Below, piece by piece: positions 1 to 12,000 of a stretch of DNA of 64,000 bases. Both the position numbers and the translations under genes were made by a program. The notes beneath the pieces were generated by a model. The model saw only the letters and a program-made list of their open reading frames with translations. It was not told the DNA's origin and made no database searches. The stretch spans positions 17,105,227 through 17,169,226 of the forward strand of contig CM060112.1 in the NCBI GenBank assembly GCA_030522415.1, in the 5' to 3' direction. The stretch comes from Channallabes apus. Lineage: Eukaryota; Chordata; Actinopteri; Siluriformes; Clariidae. Numbering within the stretch: the first letter of the stretch is position 1; each line of letters starts with the position of its first letter.

Positions 1-935
1 AGTTATTGATGCCCACAAGGCAGGAGAAGGCTACGAGAAGATAGCTAAGCATCGTCAGCTTGCAGTTTCCACAGTGAGAAATGTACTTAAGAGATGGCAG
101 TTCACGGGAACTGTGGAGATAAGATCTGGAAGACCCAGAAAACTCACAGAGAGAACTGCTCGTATGATCGTAGGAAGATTTAGCAGACTCAGGAGTGGTG
201 GTGCACCGTTCCACAAGACCTTCACGGAAGAGTCAGCAGAAGAAAACCTTACCTGTGTCCCCATCATAAAATCCAACGTCAGACGTACAGTATGCAACAG
301 AACATCTACAGAAGCCTGATGTGTTTTGGAAACAAGTGCTGTGGACTGGTGAAGTTAAAATAGAACTCTTTGGCTGCAATCAGCAAAGGCATGTTTGGAG
401 AAAAAAAAAAGGAGCAGCATTTCTTGAAAAGAACACCAACTATTAAACATGGGGGTGGATCTATCATGCTTTGGGGTTGTGTTGCAATCAGTGGCACAGG
501 AAACATTGCACAGGGTGGAGGAAAGAATAGGTTCTACTAAATACCAGCAAATTCTGGAAGCAAACATCACACCATCTGTAAAAAAGCTGAAGCTGAAAAG
601 ACGATGGCGTCTACAACAGGACGATGATCCTAAACATACCTCGAAACCCACTATGAAATACCTCAAGAGACACAGGCTAAAGGTTTTGGGACGGCCATCA
701 AAGTGCCCTGATTTAAACTTCATTGAAAATTTGTGGGTAGATCTTAAAAGAGCTGTGCATGCAAGACGACCAAAGAATATTACAGAACTAGAAGCCTATT
801 GCAGGGAAGAATAGGAGAAAATCCCAAGTACAAGAACTGAAAGACTTTTAGCTGGTTATAAAAAGCATTTGCAAGCTGTGACATCTGCCAGAGGAGGTGT
901 TGAAGTACTGATTACGTAGGGTGCCCAAACTTTTG
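1..935 (+). pseudogene. Degenerate Tc1-like transposase and 3' end of its element (left end outside window)
   Basis: Plus-strand reading gives pieces of a Tc1/mariner transposase. The helix-turn-helix part near 1-200 reads KAGEGYEKIAKH...STVRNVLKRW. The C-terminal catalytic part near 449-815 includes QQDDDPKHTS, then PDLNFIENLW, then ARRPKNITELEAYC. The pieces sit in different frames with internal stops, and much of the region between the DNA-binding part and the first catalytic aspartate is missing, so the copy is dead. Downstream, the sequence GTGCCCAAACTTTTGCACAC at 921-940 looks like the Tc1 3' UTR or start of the terminal repeat. The element lies in a BPTF intron, antisense to the gene. 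Confidence 0.85.
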
Positions 936-1508
936 CACACAGTGCCACAATAATGTTTACATTTTCTTTTTATCTTTGCTCAATTTATGACATAAAAAGT
1001 AACTATGCATCAATGTTTGCTGAAAATATTGTGAATTTCTTCCACTTCCAAGAGAGACTGTGTTCATCATCACGGCTCCTCTGTGGAGATCATCGAAAGC
1101 ACCAAATTACTGGGTGTCCACCTAGAAAAGGACCTCAGCTGGTCTCTCAACATCAGGTCCCTACACAAGAAAGCGCAACAGCGTCTCTTCTTTCTGAGAA
1201 GACTGAGGAAGGCCCAGCTTCCACCACCGATCCTGACCACCTTCTATAGAGGAACTATCGAGAGCATCCTGAGCGGCTGCATCACTGTCTGGTTCGGGGT
1301 CTCTCTCCCCTCTATTGAGGACATCTACACTACACGCTGAATCCGAAAAGCCACCAGCATTGTGGCTGATCGGACACACCCCTCTCACACACACTTCACA
1401 CTCCTGCCACCTGGAAAAAGGTACCGAAGCATTCGGGCACACACACTTCCAGACTGTGCAACAGCTTTTTTTCCCGTCTTCTCAACAAAAAGGGACTGGA
1501 CTGATAAA

Positions 1509-1510
<2 letters not shown>

Positions 1511-1579
<69 letters not shown>
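1511..1579. repeat. (CA)n microsatellite
   Basis: About 34 uninterrupted CA units sit inside the LINE remnant. The apparent ORFs with poly-(TH) or poly-(VC) come from this tract and are not genes. Confidence 0.98.
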
Positions 1580-1581
<2 letters not shown>

Positions 1582-1852
1582 TTATCACTCAGCTTAACTC
1601 AACTACCTCAAAACATTGAGACTGGACTGACTAATCAACACAAGCGCAAACACACTGACCTACACCACACTACCAAACTATTGTACACACCAACCTGTAA
1701 ATGCTCTTTTGCACAATATTCATTACTGGACTACTTTTTGCACTAACTTCTTAATTCTTGCTGCTAAGTTAAGTTAAGGAATGTTTACTGTTTCTACACA
1801 ACCTCAACTCATCACCTCAACACCTTATTATTACACTACACTAGGCCTCTTA

Positions 1853-2414
1853 TGCCTCTTTTCCACTGCATAGTACGGCACAGCACGGTTCAGTACAGCT
1901 CACTTCGGTTCGGCTCAGTTCGGCTCGGTTTGCGCTTCGTGTCATTTTAGTCGCGGCGCCTCTACTGCCGTGACATCATCGTAAACGCGCCACAAACAAA
2001 CACACAACAATGGAGCATATCGACGGCATGGTGTTCTTCATTCTCGGCATGTGGATGTTTTTAACAGCGAGACGAAGGAGTTTGTTTCAAAAGAGGCTGA
2101 TGGCAGCCAAAGAAAATTTTTGGTTAATACAAAAAGGTGCGTGCGATCCTTCTCTGGCTGTCTCTAAATATAGCGGGTCTGTTGTGTCTCGTGTCGCAAG
2201 TTCAGTGACGCAATAATGACGATTTTCTCCGGCCAATCGGTGACCACCGGAGTTTACACGTCACGTTTTGGTAACGGTTCGGCGCGCTTGGAACCTCGGC
2301 TGAGGTGGTACTAAAAAAAGGACCAGGTATCAGGTACTGTTCCCAGTGGAAAACCCCCCAAAAGTGAGCGGAACTGAACCGTGTTGTGCCGTACTATGCA
2401 GTGGAAAAGCACCA
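1853..2414. mobile_element. Harbinger-like non-autonomous DNA element with TTA target duplication
   Basis: The two ends form an inverted repeat of about 42 bp. The left end starts TGCCTCTTTTCCACTGCATA and the reverse complement of the right end starts TGGTGCTTTTCCACTGCATA; four mismatches were seen over 42 positions. TTA flanks both sides (1850-1852 and 2415-2417), which is typical of PIF/Harbinger. The 562-bp element sits inside the 3' UTR of the LINE remnant, so it inserted later. It carries a 68-codon plus-strand ORF (2010-2216) of unknown meaning and no recognisable transposase. Confidence 0.75.
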
Positions 2415-2926
2415 TTAGTTAGCTAGTTGTAAATTTATGTTGCATGTAGCACCTTGGTCCTGGAGGAACGTTGCTTCGTTTCACTGTGTACTAACTGTAT
2501 ATGGATGAAGTGACAATAAAGCCGACTTCAACTTGATCTTTTCAATTGAAAAAAATCTCTCTATCTATATATCTATCTATATTCTGGCCTGTTTTGAGGA
2601 GTACTGCCACGAGTATATTTCAAACCTGAAGAGTCAGTAGCGAGTATTAACGGTCAGCAGCTTCACAGAACCATTAAAAGCCTGTAATAAAGCTTCTGGA
2701 AAGACCTGCGTCTGTAAAATTTGAGTCACCAGTAAACAATGTGGTTCTCAGTAGCTTTTAATAATTTATTGCGCAGCAAGAATTCAGGAATAACGGTCGG
2801 TGTTCATGAAAATTAAAGCCGGTTTGGAGCTGTAAATAGAAATGAGTGGTTCTCAGGAAGTGTATCAATACTTTTCTAGCCACCAGTAATTTGTCAGTAC
2901 GTGCCAGTAACGCGCAGCAGCAGTAC

Positions 2927-3073
2927 CTCCTTGCATGTTGGGCACACTGAATGTGACGATCTTGCTGTTGGCAGGAAGTGGGATGACTTTGCCTGTTACT
3001 GACACGGGACTGCCTGAGATCTGGAAGGTTTGCCCCGACGTCGTGGAGACAGTGGTAACAGTGCTGCTGGACA
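2927..3073 (-). CDS. bptf: BPTF coding exon 19 (Ser/Thr-rich, possibly alternatively used)
   Basis: A ...ACGACAG acceptor and a GGAG|GTACTG donor bound a 147-bp open stretch. It encodes [18 protein letters not shown], then a segment ending [13 protein letters not shown]. It joins exon 18 in phase 1 and ends in phase 1, so including or skipping it keeps the frame (147 = 3 x 49). The composition fits the Ser/Thr/Gln-rich middle of BPTF, but I do not recall this block from the common human isoform, so it may be a cassette exon. Confidence 0.65.
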
Positions 3074-6000
3074 CTGTCGTATTAAAAAGATACCCTTTAT
3101 CATTTACTTAATGATAAAAAAAATAATGGTGAGAACAATTAACTGCGGACAATATTCGATAGTGTAAGGAGAAGCAGCAGGCCCCTATTCGATCATGTTT
3201 GTAACGCTCTTTTGAAATTCATAATAGTGAATCTGACACTACTTTTTACAGTTTCTGTTGCAGAAGTCTCCACATGATTGAATAAGGCCCTGCAATTCCA
3301 TGAGTAACAGAACAAGATGCCACTGACGCCATACATGCGCTGCAGTCATCACAATACAGGACAAGAAAAGACAACAGTCAGTCATCGGTCAGCCAGCATT
3401 AGCATGCGGTGCGTCATCTCATGCGAGCCATGTCGTAAGACGTTCCACTCATTCAATGACGGTGAACTGCTGCGTATGATTGGAGGGTTAAGCAGGCATG
3501 GCTGTGCTTTGGCTAGAAAGCCACAATGGTTTAGGAACAGATACTTTTAAACTCAAAATCAAGGGGTTATAGAAATAAACAGGGATCTAAAATGAAAATG
3601 GAAAATGACCACATTCGGATATTTAAATGTCACAGGAAAGTCACAGTACGCCAGTTACGTCTAAGAGGAAATCCTCTTTACCTTGACCTTGGACCCAGGT
3701 TGCAAAGGTTTGCTGGAAGTTTTTATTCTGCTGGAATGTGACTGGCGTGCCCATCTTGGTGGCCAGCACCACTTTGGCTCCAGGCGTGAGCGGGCTGCTT
3801 AGGGAACTTGTGGTCGCTTTGGGAGTATTGGGGGTGGCTGGGCTGGCTGAGGGAGTGGAGGCTGCTTGCTGCTTCTGTTCCTGACGTTTCTGGAATGAGA
3901 GAAAGCAAGGATTCAAACTAATGCTTTGAAAAATAAGGCTTTATCATTGGAAGGCAAAGCATGGCTCTGCAATCTACCCAAAACCCCTCACTGAAACACT
4001 AGTAGCAACTGTCTAGGAAAGTTTCTCGCACTCTCTCAAAAGACCTTCAAGTTCACCTGGGGCACTTAATATGAAACACTTCTATTTCTACCCACTCATG
4101 TTTGTTTAGTCCGTTGTCATTTAGAGACTAGACGACTGTAAGTGGCTTTTGGCACGCGTCTGTCTATGCACGCCATTTGGACTTTGAAACTGAACCAACT
4201 GAATGACTTGTTTTCAACTTTCCCCAAATTCTCCCACACAACACTGCTGTGCTCTCTCCACTGGCTTCCTGTAGTTGCCCGCATGAGATTTAAATCACTT
4301 GTGCTTGCTTACAAAGCTAAATATGGACCAACATCCATCTAGCTTAAAGCATTCATCATACCCAACACTACACCACGCTCCTGCCCTTGAATTCTAGCAC
4401 AGCTCTGTCAGACTCACCATCTCCCAGGATACAAAGAATTTATGCATCAATTTGATGCAATTTATGCTTCATGAAATACTAGTTTTAAACTGGTAACATG
4501 CTTAGTCCTAGACCTACCAGAGAAGGGATTTATTGACAGAGACTACAAAACAATTTTGGATAAGGGTGTGTGTCTCTACGCCATATACGTTAGCAGCGTT
4601 GGGACGCACTTTACCTGAATGTTTGCTCATTTGTACGTTCCCTAAATAAGTATTGTTACAATGCACTAAAACAGGTCAATACTTGATTACAGTTCATAAT
4701 AAATGTTTCATTGTTTTCCCACCTGTTGCTGAAGTTCCAGCGCTTTCCTCCGAGCACTAACCCTGACCTGCTCTGCTGCGTGGGCTTTCTCCTTTTCCGC
4801 TCTGGATAGGACAGAGAAACAAAACAATACATTACTTAAAAGAACCAGTGTGTTCTACAATGACTTTGAGAGAAAGTAACAGGAGTCTTAAAGGCATGAT
4901 GTATTATATTAAACTTAAGGCCTAATGCTCTCAGAACCACAGCATGTAGTCTATACACATCCAAAAGCACAACATTTTTTAAATCGCATTTTCAGCAGGG
5001 AGGAGAAAAAAAATACATGTATATATTATTATTTGTGAGTGGGTGTATAACTTGTACCGCTCTGCAAACGCTCGGATTTCCCACAAGTGGAGATCTTCTT
5101 CAGGCACCCATGTTTCAATGATTATTGGGCCATCCTGCTTGCCAGGCTCGGGGCGTTTGGGCCGCAGAGCACTGGACCGCAGGCCTTTCCTTTGTGGCGT
5201 GCATGTCTCAGCTGAAGATGGAAGCAGACAAAACTTCAGATTCATGTTGTTCAATATTTGACTGGTAAACCGAGTTTAAAATAAACCCCATAGACCCCTA
5301 AACTCTTTATGATATTTAACTAATGATCAGCATATGCCCACTTTAAAGTAACCAGCAATTTAACGTTTATGCAAAACCGTGTCTTGCATCCAGTTATGGA
5401 TGGTTTTGATTCGGGAAAAAGGCAGGCGACAAATCAAAACCTAGCTGGTGTGTGTTATGAATAACAGTGTGAAACGCACTACTGTACATCACTTCTTGAC
5501 ACAAAGTTACAGTATTTATATGAATTAATCATTAATTTTCTTCCCATACACTTTATTTAGACATATCATGGAGCATTTTGAGGGAAGTCAAAGACTGATA
5601 TTAACTTGGTAAGTAAGTAGTAAAATAAAGGACTTATATACTTCAAACATGAACAAAGGAATTAAACAAAAACTATTTAAATTATTTGATAATCTTGAAC
5701 CTGTTTGAATCAATTCTGAAATCAAATCGGTTCTTTTGCTGCCTACGATATTAGGAAACCCATACAAAGACATTCAACGACTTGTTCTTGAGATACCAAT
5801 AGTACAACAGTTACAGTGGTGTGAAAAACTATTTGCCCCCCCCCCCCTCCTGATTTCTTATTCTTTTGCATGTTTGTCACACAAAATGTTTCTGATCATC
5901 AAACACACTTAGCTATTAGTCAAAGATAACAAGTAAACACAAAATGCAGTTTTTAAATGAGGGGTTTAATTATTTAAAACCTAAATAACCTAACCTGAAC

Positions 6001-9000
6001 CTAATACCTGGTTGGTCCACCCTTAGCAGCAATAACTGCAATCAAGCGTTTGCGATAACTTGCAACGAGTCTTTTACAGCGCTCTGGAGGAATTTTGGCC
6101 CACTCATCTTTGCAGAATTGTTGTAATTCAGCTTTATTTGAGGGTTTTCTAGCATGAACCGCCTATTTAAGGTCATGCCACAACATCTCAATAGGATTCA
6201 GGTCAGGACTTTGACTAGGCCACTCCAAAATCTTCATTTTGTTTTTCTTCAGCCATTCAGAGGTGGATTTGCTGGTGTGTTTTGGGTCATTGTCCTGCTG
6301 CAGCACCCAAGATCGCTTCAGCTTGAGTTGACGAACAGATGGCCGGACATTCTCCTTCAGGATTTTTTGGTAGACAGTAGAATTCATGGTTCCATCTATC
6401 ACAGCAAGCCTTCCAGGTCCTGAAGCAGCAAAACAACCCCAGACCATCACACTACCACCACCATATTTTACTGTTGGTATGATGTTCTTTTTCTGAAATG
6501 CTGTGTTACTTTTACGCCAGATGTAACGGGACACGCACCTTCCAAAAAGTTCAACTTTTGTCTCGTCGGTCCACAAGGTATTTTCCCAAAAGTCTTGCCA
6601 ATCATTGAGATGTTTTTTTAGCAAAATTGAGACGAGCCTTAATGTTCTTTTTGCTTATAAGTGGTTTGCGCCTTGGAAATCTGCCATGCAGGCCGTTTTT
6701 GCCCAGTCTCTTTCTTATGGTGGAGTCGTGAACACTGACCTTAATTGAGGCAAGTGAGGCCTGCAGTTCTTTAGATGTTGTCCTGGGGTCTTTTGTGGCC
6801 TCTCGGATGAGTCGTCTCTGCGCTCTTGGGGTAATTTTGGTCGGCCGGCCACTCCTGGGAAGGTTCACCACTGTTCCATGTTTTTGCCATTTGTGGATAA
6901 TGGCTCTCACTGTGGTTCGCTGGAGTCCCAAAGCTTTAGAAATGGCTTTATAACCTTTACCAGACTGATAGATCTCAATTACTTTTGTTCTCATTTGTTC
7001 CTGAATTTCTTTGGATCTTGACATGATGTCTAGCTTTTGATGTGCTTTTGGTCTAGTTCTCTGTGTCAGGTAGCTCCTATTTAAGTGATTTCTTGATTGA
7101 AACAGGTGTGGCAGTAATCAGGCCTGGGGGTGACTACAGAAATTGAACTCAGGTGTGATAAACCACAGTTAAGTTATTTTTTAACAAGGGGGGCAATCAC
7201 TTTTTCACACAGGGCCATTTAGATTTGGAGTTTTTTTTCTCCCTTAATAACGTAAACGTTCATTTAAAAACTGCATTTTGTGTTCAATTATGTTATCTTT
7301 GACTAATAGGTAACGGTTTTTGATGAGCAGAAACATTTAAGTGTGACAAACATGCAAAAGAATAAGAAATCAGGAAGGGGGCAAATAGTTTTTCACACCA
7401 CTGTATTTACTTATCAAATTGTTACTTAAGTAAGGCTAGCGCTGTAGTAATATCATTTGACTGAAAAGCTAGAAGGAAAAAGAAACTACTGTGTCATGTT
7501 AAATACATCACCTTTTTGGTATTTAGAAAATTACAAATATTAACGCAACCAGAAAAAGTACGGTCCTAGTGTTCACCATACTCCTTATAATAGTTTTTTT
7601 CAATCTTACCGTTGATGCCTTCAAACAAAACCACTAAAAATAAAATCTCTTACATTTTATAGTTACTTCTTATACTTTAAAGCTGTAAAAATAAAAAACT
7701 CCCACTGATGTTTGTTAAAAACCAACCAAAACAAAGGGGGGAAAAAATGTACTCATAATATAAAAAGCTACTCTCTCACCTCTGGGCATTTCAGGGACCC
7801 CTAGAGGACAGATGATCTTCCGTATGCAGTATTCGGACCGGATACCGTAAGGACCAACGTCTCTGCGCTTGATGATCTCTGTGGTGGTGATCTCAGTCTC
7901 AGATGTTTCTGCATCACACACAGACAGGTAGTGCATGTGTAATGTAATATATAGTAAACACAGGGGAAAATAACCTGAAAAGTTTCCTTTCAATTAAAGT
8001 TCTATTCAATTTTATTTGTATAGAGATTTTAACATTAGTTGTTGTCGCAAAGCAGCTTTACAGAATCAAAAATGAAAGGTGTATGGAAATATATATGAAT
8101 CAAAATGAGGAAAATAAAAAAAAAGGCTTCAATTTGCTAGGGAGCTTAAAGCTTGTACTTTGGAACAATGGAAAGAAGTTGTGTGTTCTGATGAGTCCTG
8201 ACTGATCCTATTCCAGAGTGATTGGTGCTTCAGGGTAAGAAGGAAAGTGCATGAAACGAGGCAGGCTTATGATGTGGGGTTGCTTCAGTTGGTCAGGTCA
8301 ACGTTCAAGGTTCAGGTCAAGGTTCTCTCATGAATAAAGTTTTCTTCTTCCCTGATAGCACAGGCATATTCCACGACTCAAACCGTGAAGTGGTTCTGGG
8401 AGAATAAGCAATCATTTTCACACATGAACTGGCCCCCACATTGTATGCGATAATCAAAGCTAAAAGGTACGACATTTTTTGGCCAGGTAGTGTATAAGGT
8501 TGTTCCGATTCCGATCCTGGTATCGGAAATGCTGGCGATACCACAAAAAAATCTGGCATCGGAATCGGCGAGTATTTGAGTCCACGTACCGATCCGATAC
8601 CATTTTCCTAAACATAACCTATTTATGCCCGCTAGCTTTGCTAGCTTAGCTTACTTACAGAGTGTCACGGCGTGCGCCTGTGATGGGCGTGCGCCCAAAT
8701 TGATATCGCTCCTCGCTCACTAGTTAGGCGGCCTCCCCCCTCTTTAGGTATGTGAAGGAGCAGAGCCGCAGAATCAGGCAACGGCCCATGAGCTATCGGC
8801 GCTAATGATCCCGGCGCTATAAAACACAGCGGGGAGTGTAGCTCGGGGTCTGACTGTTGGGAAGCTGGACTTTGTGACGCGATGGATTTTATGAGAGACA
8901 GTGGCACAAGAGCGGGGCGATGTGATGCGCCCCAGAGACTTTAAAAAGGGGGGCGCCTTTGATCTCCGCGAGAGGAGCGCGTGAACGAGCTGCGCGAGCT

Positions 9001-12000
9001 CCCGCGGCACCTTCACTTCCGCGTAGAGCCCGCCTTCACATCCCTGCCGCCGAAGTGGAAAAGACCGCAGAGAGCCTTTAACCGTTTCCTTACCCATTTT
9101 TCTAAATAAATTACCCTTTTTCCTGTAAGGCCTTGCCTCGTGTCCGTGTTTCATGGTGTCGCCCGTGCACTTAGGGTCGAACCCGTTACACAGGGCTAGT
9201 AGTATTTTACTTTAAAAAAGAAATGCTACACACTGTACAGATACACACCCAGGTATCGGATCGGTACTCGGTATCGGCCGATACCCTGAGCCCAAGTATC
9301 GGAATCGGGAGGGGAAAAATGGTATCGGAACATCTCTAGTAGTGCATAAGCCTAACTATTTACCTAGTTAAGTGCTTTAATAGATATTATGGGAAATTAC
9401 CACGTACAATGATGTTTTCACATCAAAGAAACTACTCAAACGTAGCTGCCATCATTGTTTGCTCATACAACAGAGGTTACCTGTGCGTGTCGTGCCAGCA
9501 TTAGATGACGGTTTTACAGCCATGTCGTCCCATCGAAGGCATGCCCAAAGAAGCCGCAACATCAGACTCACTCCTGCTAACGAATTCACAGTCTGGAGAC
9601 GATACCTAAGGCCCAAAAAACAACCACCATTTCCACCAATTGTTTTCAGAAATCCAGACAAATTACATTCTAAAGTTTACTTTAAACTTTGTTGCAGCAG
9701 TTGGCTACAGACTTAATCATTCATGAGCAAGTCTGATTATAGGTATAGACAATACAATATGGCATGAATCTTGTATTTTTAGTTACAAACATGTATATTC
9801 AGTACATTAATAGTTGATAAATGGTAAAGGACATGCCCACTCACCTCCAGGTGATGCTGAATGTGGGTCTGGGAGACGGGTACGGCCAGATGTCTTGGAC
9901 TGGTTTGGCATTGTAATTGAAAACGGACACCTCCCTAAAGCCGCCCTTGCGGGCCATCTTCTTGAGCTCTTCACTGGGAAGAACGAAGATGCTCTTCTTG
10001 CAACTCTTGGTGGAAAACTTGCGATACGACGGAAGTGCTGCTTCAGATCGCACTTTCTTGGTGCGAGAAAAGTGAATGAGCTGAACCCGTTCTCTTGTGG
10101 ACTTCACTCGTGTTACTGACTTGGAGACTCCCAAGGACAAGGTTTCTGTTGATGAAGGTGTCGTGGTGGTTTTTGTTTCCTGCGTCACGGTGGTTTTGGT
10201 TGTGGTAGTTAGGGTGGAAACGGTGTTGCTCTGCGTCACTGTACTACCGCCTATCGTCTGAGACTCGGTGGTGGTCATTACGGTGGTAGTAACTTGCATG
10301 ACCGCCTCTGTTGTAGGAGAACCGCTGGTGCGGTTGCTCTCTACAAAATCATTGCTGAGGCTTGATTCTTCCTCTGACAGCACTGGGGAGGGAACGATTG
10401 TCCTCAGAGACACTTTGTCATCCCCGTCTAACCCGGCTTCCATGCTGTTGTGTTCTTTGCTATCCACTGCAGGCTCTGATTTGGGAATGGTTGGAGAAGA
10501 CAGTGCCAGATCCTCCACCGTGACACCGAGACGGGGCACCTTCTGCGGGGGAAGGTATTCTGGGTTTGCCCCTGCTTTGTTGGTGCTGCTGATTCCATTC
10601 ACCAACGTCTTCAGAGGATCCTTGAGCGACAGAATCTTCTTATCATCCTCAATCATCTTGTCGTTCACCTTGTTCACCACACTATTGGTCAGATTGTCCT
10701 TGGTACCTAGATCCTTAACATGCTGTCCATTCATTTGCAGAACAACAGCACCATTTGCTTTGCTCTCCTCTTCCCGGGAGACATCCCTATTCTCTCCCAA
10801 CAACGCCACATTATTCACCTGTGCCGGCCTACTTGGGCTTATTTGCTGGTTTACTGTGCCAACTAATCTTTGCTCACTGCTGCCACCGGTGGACAGGAGA
10901 ACAGTACCGCTTTCACGCTGGCTTGCGTTATGATTAACAACACATTGCTTAGGAATGTCCCCTGAGATCATCGTCTTTTTAGCAGTACACTGGCACAGAC
11001 CGGATGTGGGACCACCTTCACCAGGTTTTACTTGCCCAATGCACCCATCGGTTGACCCATTTACCCCAGAACTCTCCCATGATGAATCGGAGACCGAATC
11101 CTTGGCTGAATCCAGCGTGACCGCAATTTCCTTCTTGACCTCTGATTTGACCTCAGGCTGTATGCATGCTACTGCTCCATGTGGCTCCATTTTGAACTTG
11201 AGCCTCTGGATCACAACCTTAGGATTGCCACTAATAGCTGACTTCTTCTGTCGTTCCTCGATGACCTGTTGCTTGACCCGGTGCTCAAGCAGCTCATCGA
11301 GCTTGCCAGAATTGACCTTTTTCTCATAAGCTGTGCGAAGCAAGAAGCCCTCACTCACGTTGACCACATCAGTGAAGAAAGGTTTTGGGACCAGATGAGT
11401 ACGGGCTGCTTCCGCTTCAACATCCATCCCTTCTTCCTTTATATCATCAATCTTTCTGTCATCCTCCTCTTCTTCTGCCCTGTTGCTCTTTTGCATTTCA
11501 GGACTCTTTGCAACGTTAGTGTCGGCAGGAATTTTGACACTCTTGCCAGCTTATCACAAAGAAATTGAAGAAACATTTATTAAAAACTTGATCTCTCATT
11601 TAATCAGTACGTAAAAATAACAAAATAAAGGAAATCAGTTAAAGGGTAATGAACTAAAGGTAAACAGAACAATGAAATCAAACACTTATTCTCAGCAGCC
11701 AAAACACATGAATTGAAAACAGACTGCACTAGTTATCAAACAGCGCCAGAACTACCTTCTGTCTGTTGCCGGTAGTTTGCGTTAGTGTTCCCGGGAAGTC
11801 GTGGAACAAAGCGATGGATGCGAGTCTTACTGATCCAGCACCAGCCTCCGTAACCAGTCACCCTATACTCCTCTCCTTTCTGTTTCCATACCTTCACACC
11901 GAACAGACATACAACACAATTGTCCTTTCACAACTTTATTCTACTTGGTATTTATTTTTTTTCCCCCCTGCCTTGTTAATCATGTTTTGCTGACTCTGTG

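Larger units (their letters stand above)
1060..2540 (+). mobile_element. 3' end of an L2/CR1-type LINE, 5'-truncated and interrupted
   Basis: Near 1083-1490 the plus strand encodes the C-terminal tail of a fish LINE reverse transcriptase (LLGVHLEKDLSWSLN, then FFLRRLRKAQLPPPILTTFY, then HTHFTLLPPGKRYRSIRA). There is an internal deletion near 1300 and there are stops. The 3' UTR ends near 2465-2540 with CCTGGAGGAACGTTGCTTCG and TGACAATAAAGCCGACTT, which I recognise as the usual 3' end of this LINE group. A (CA)n tract and a Harbinger-like element interrupt it. It is 5'-truncated, as most LINE copies are, and lies in a BPTF intron. Confidence 0.8.

Noticed and set aside
1315..1746. ORFs with poly-(TH) or poly-(VC)
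   Set aside because: They are readings of the (CA)n microsatellite within a LINE remnant.
6154..6423. Plus-strand ORFs opposite the Tc1 transposases (also 18628-18897 minus)
   Set aside because: Same sequence read backwards in both Tc1 copies; only the DDE-bearing strand is real.
10268..10933. 221-codon plus-strand ORF opposite BPTF exon 13
   Set aside because: It is the complement of a long, clearly real coding exon; its composition and lack of any domain show it is a shadow.
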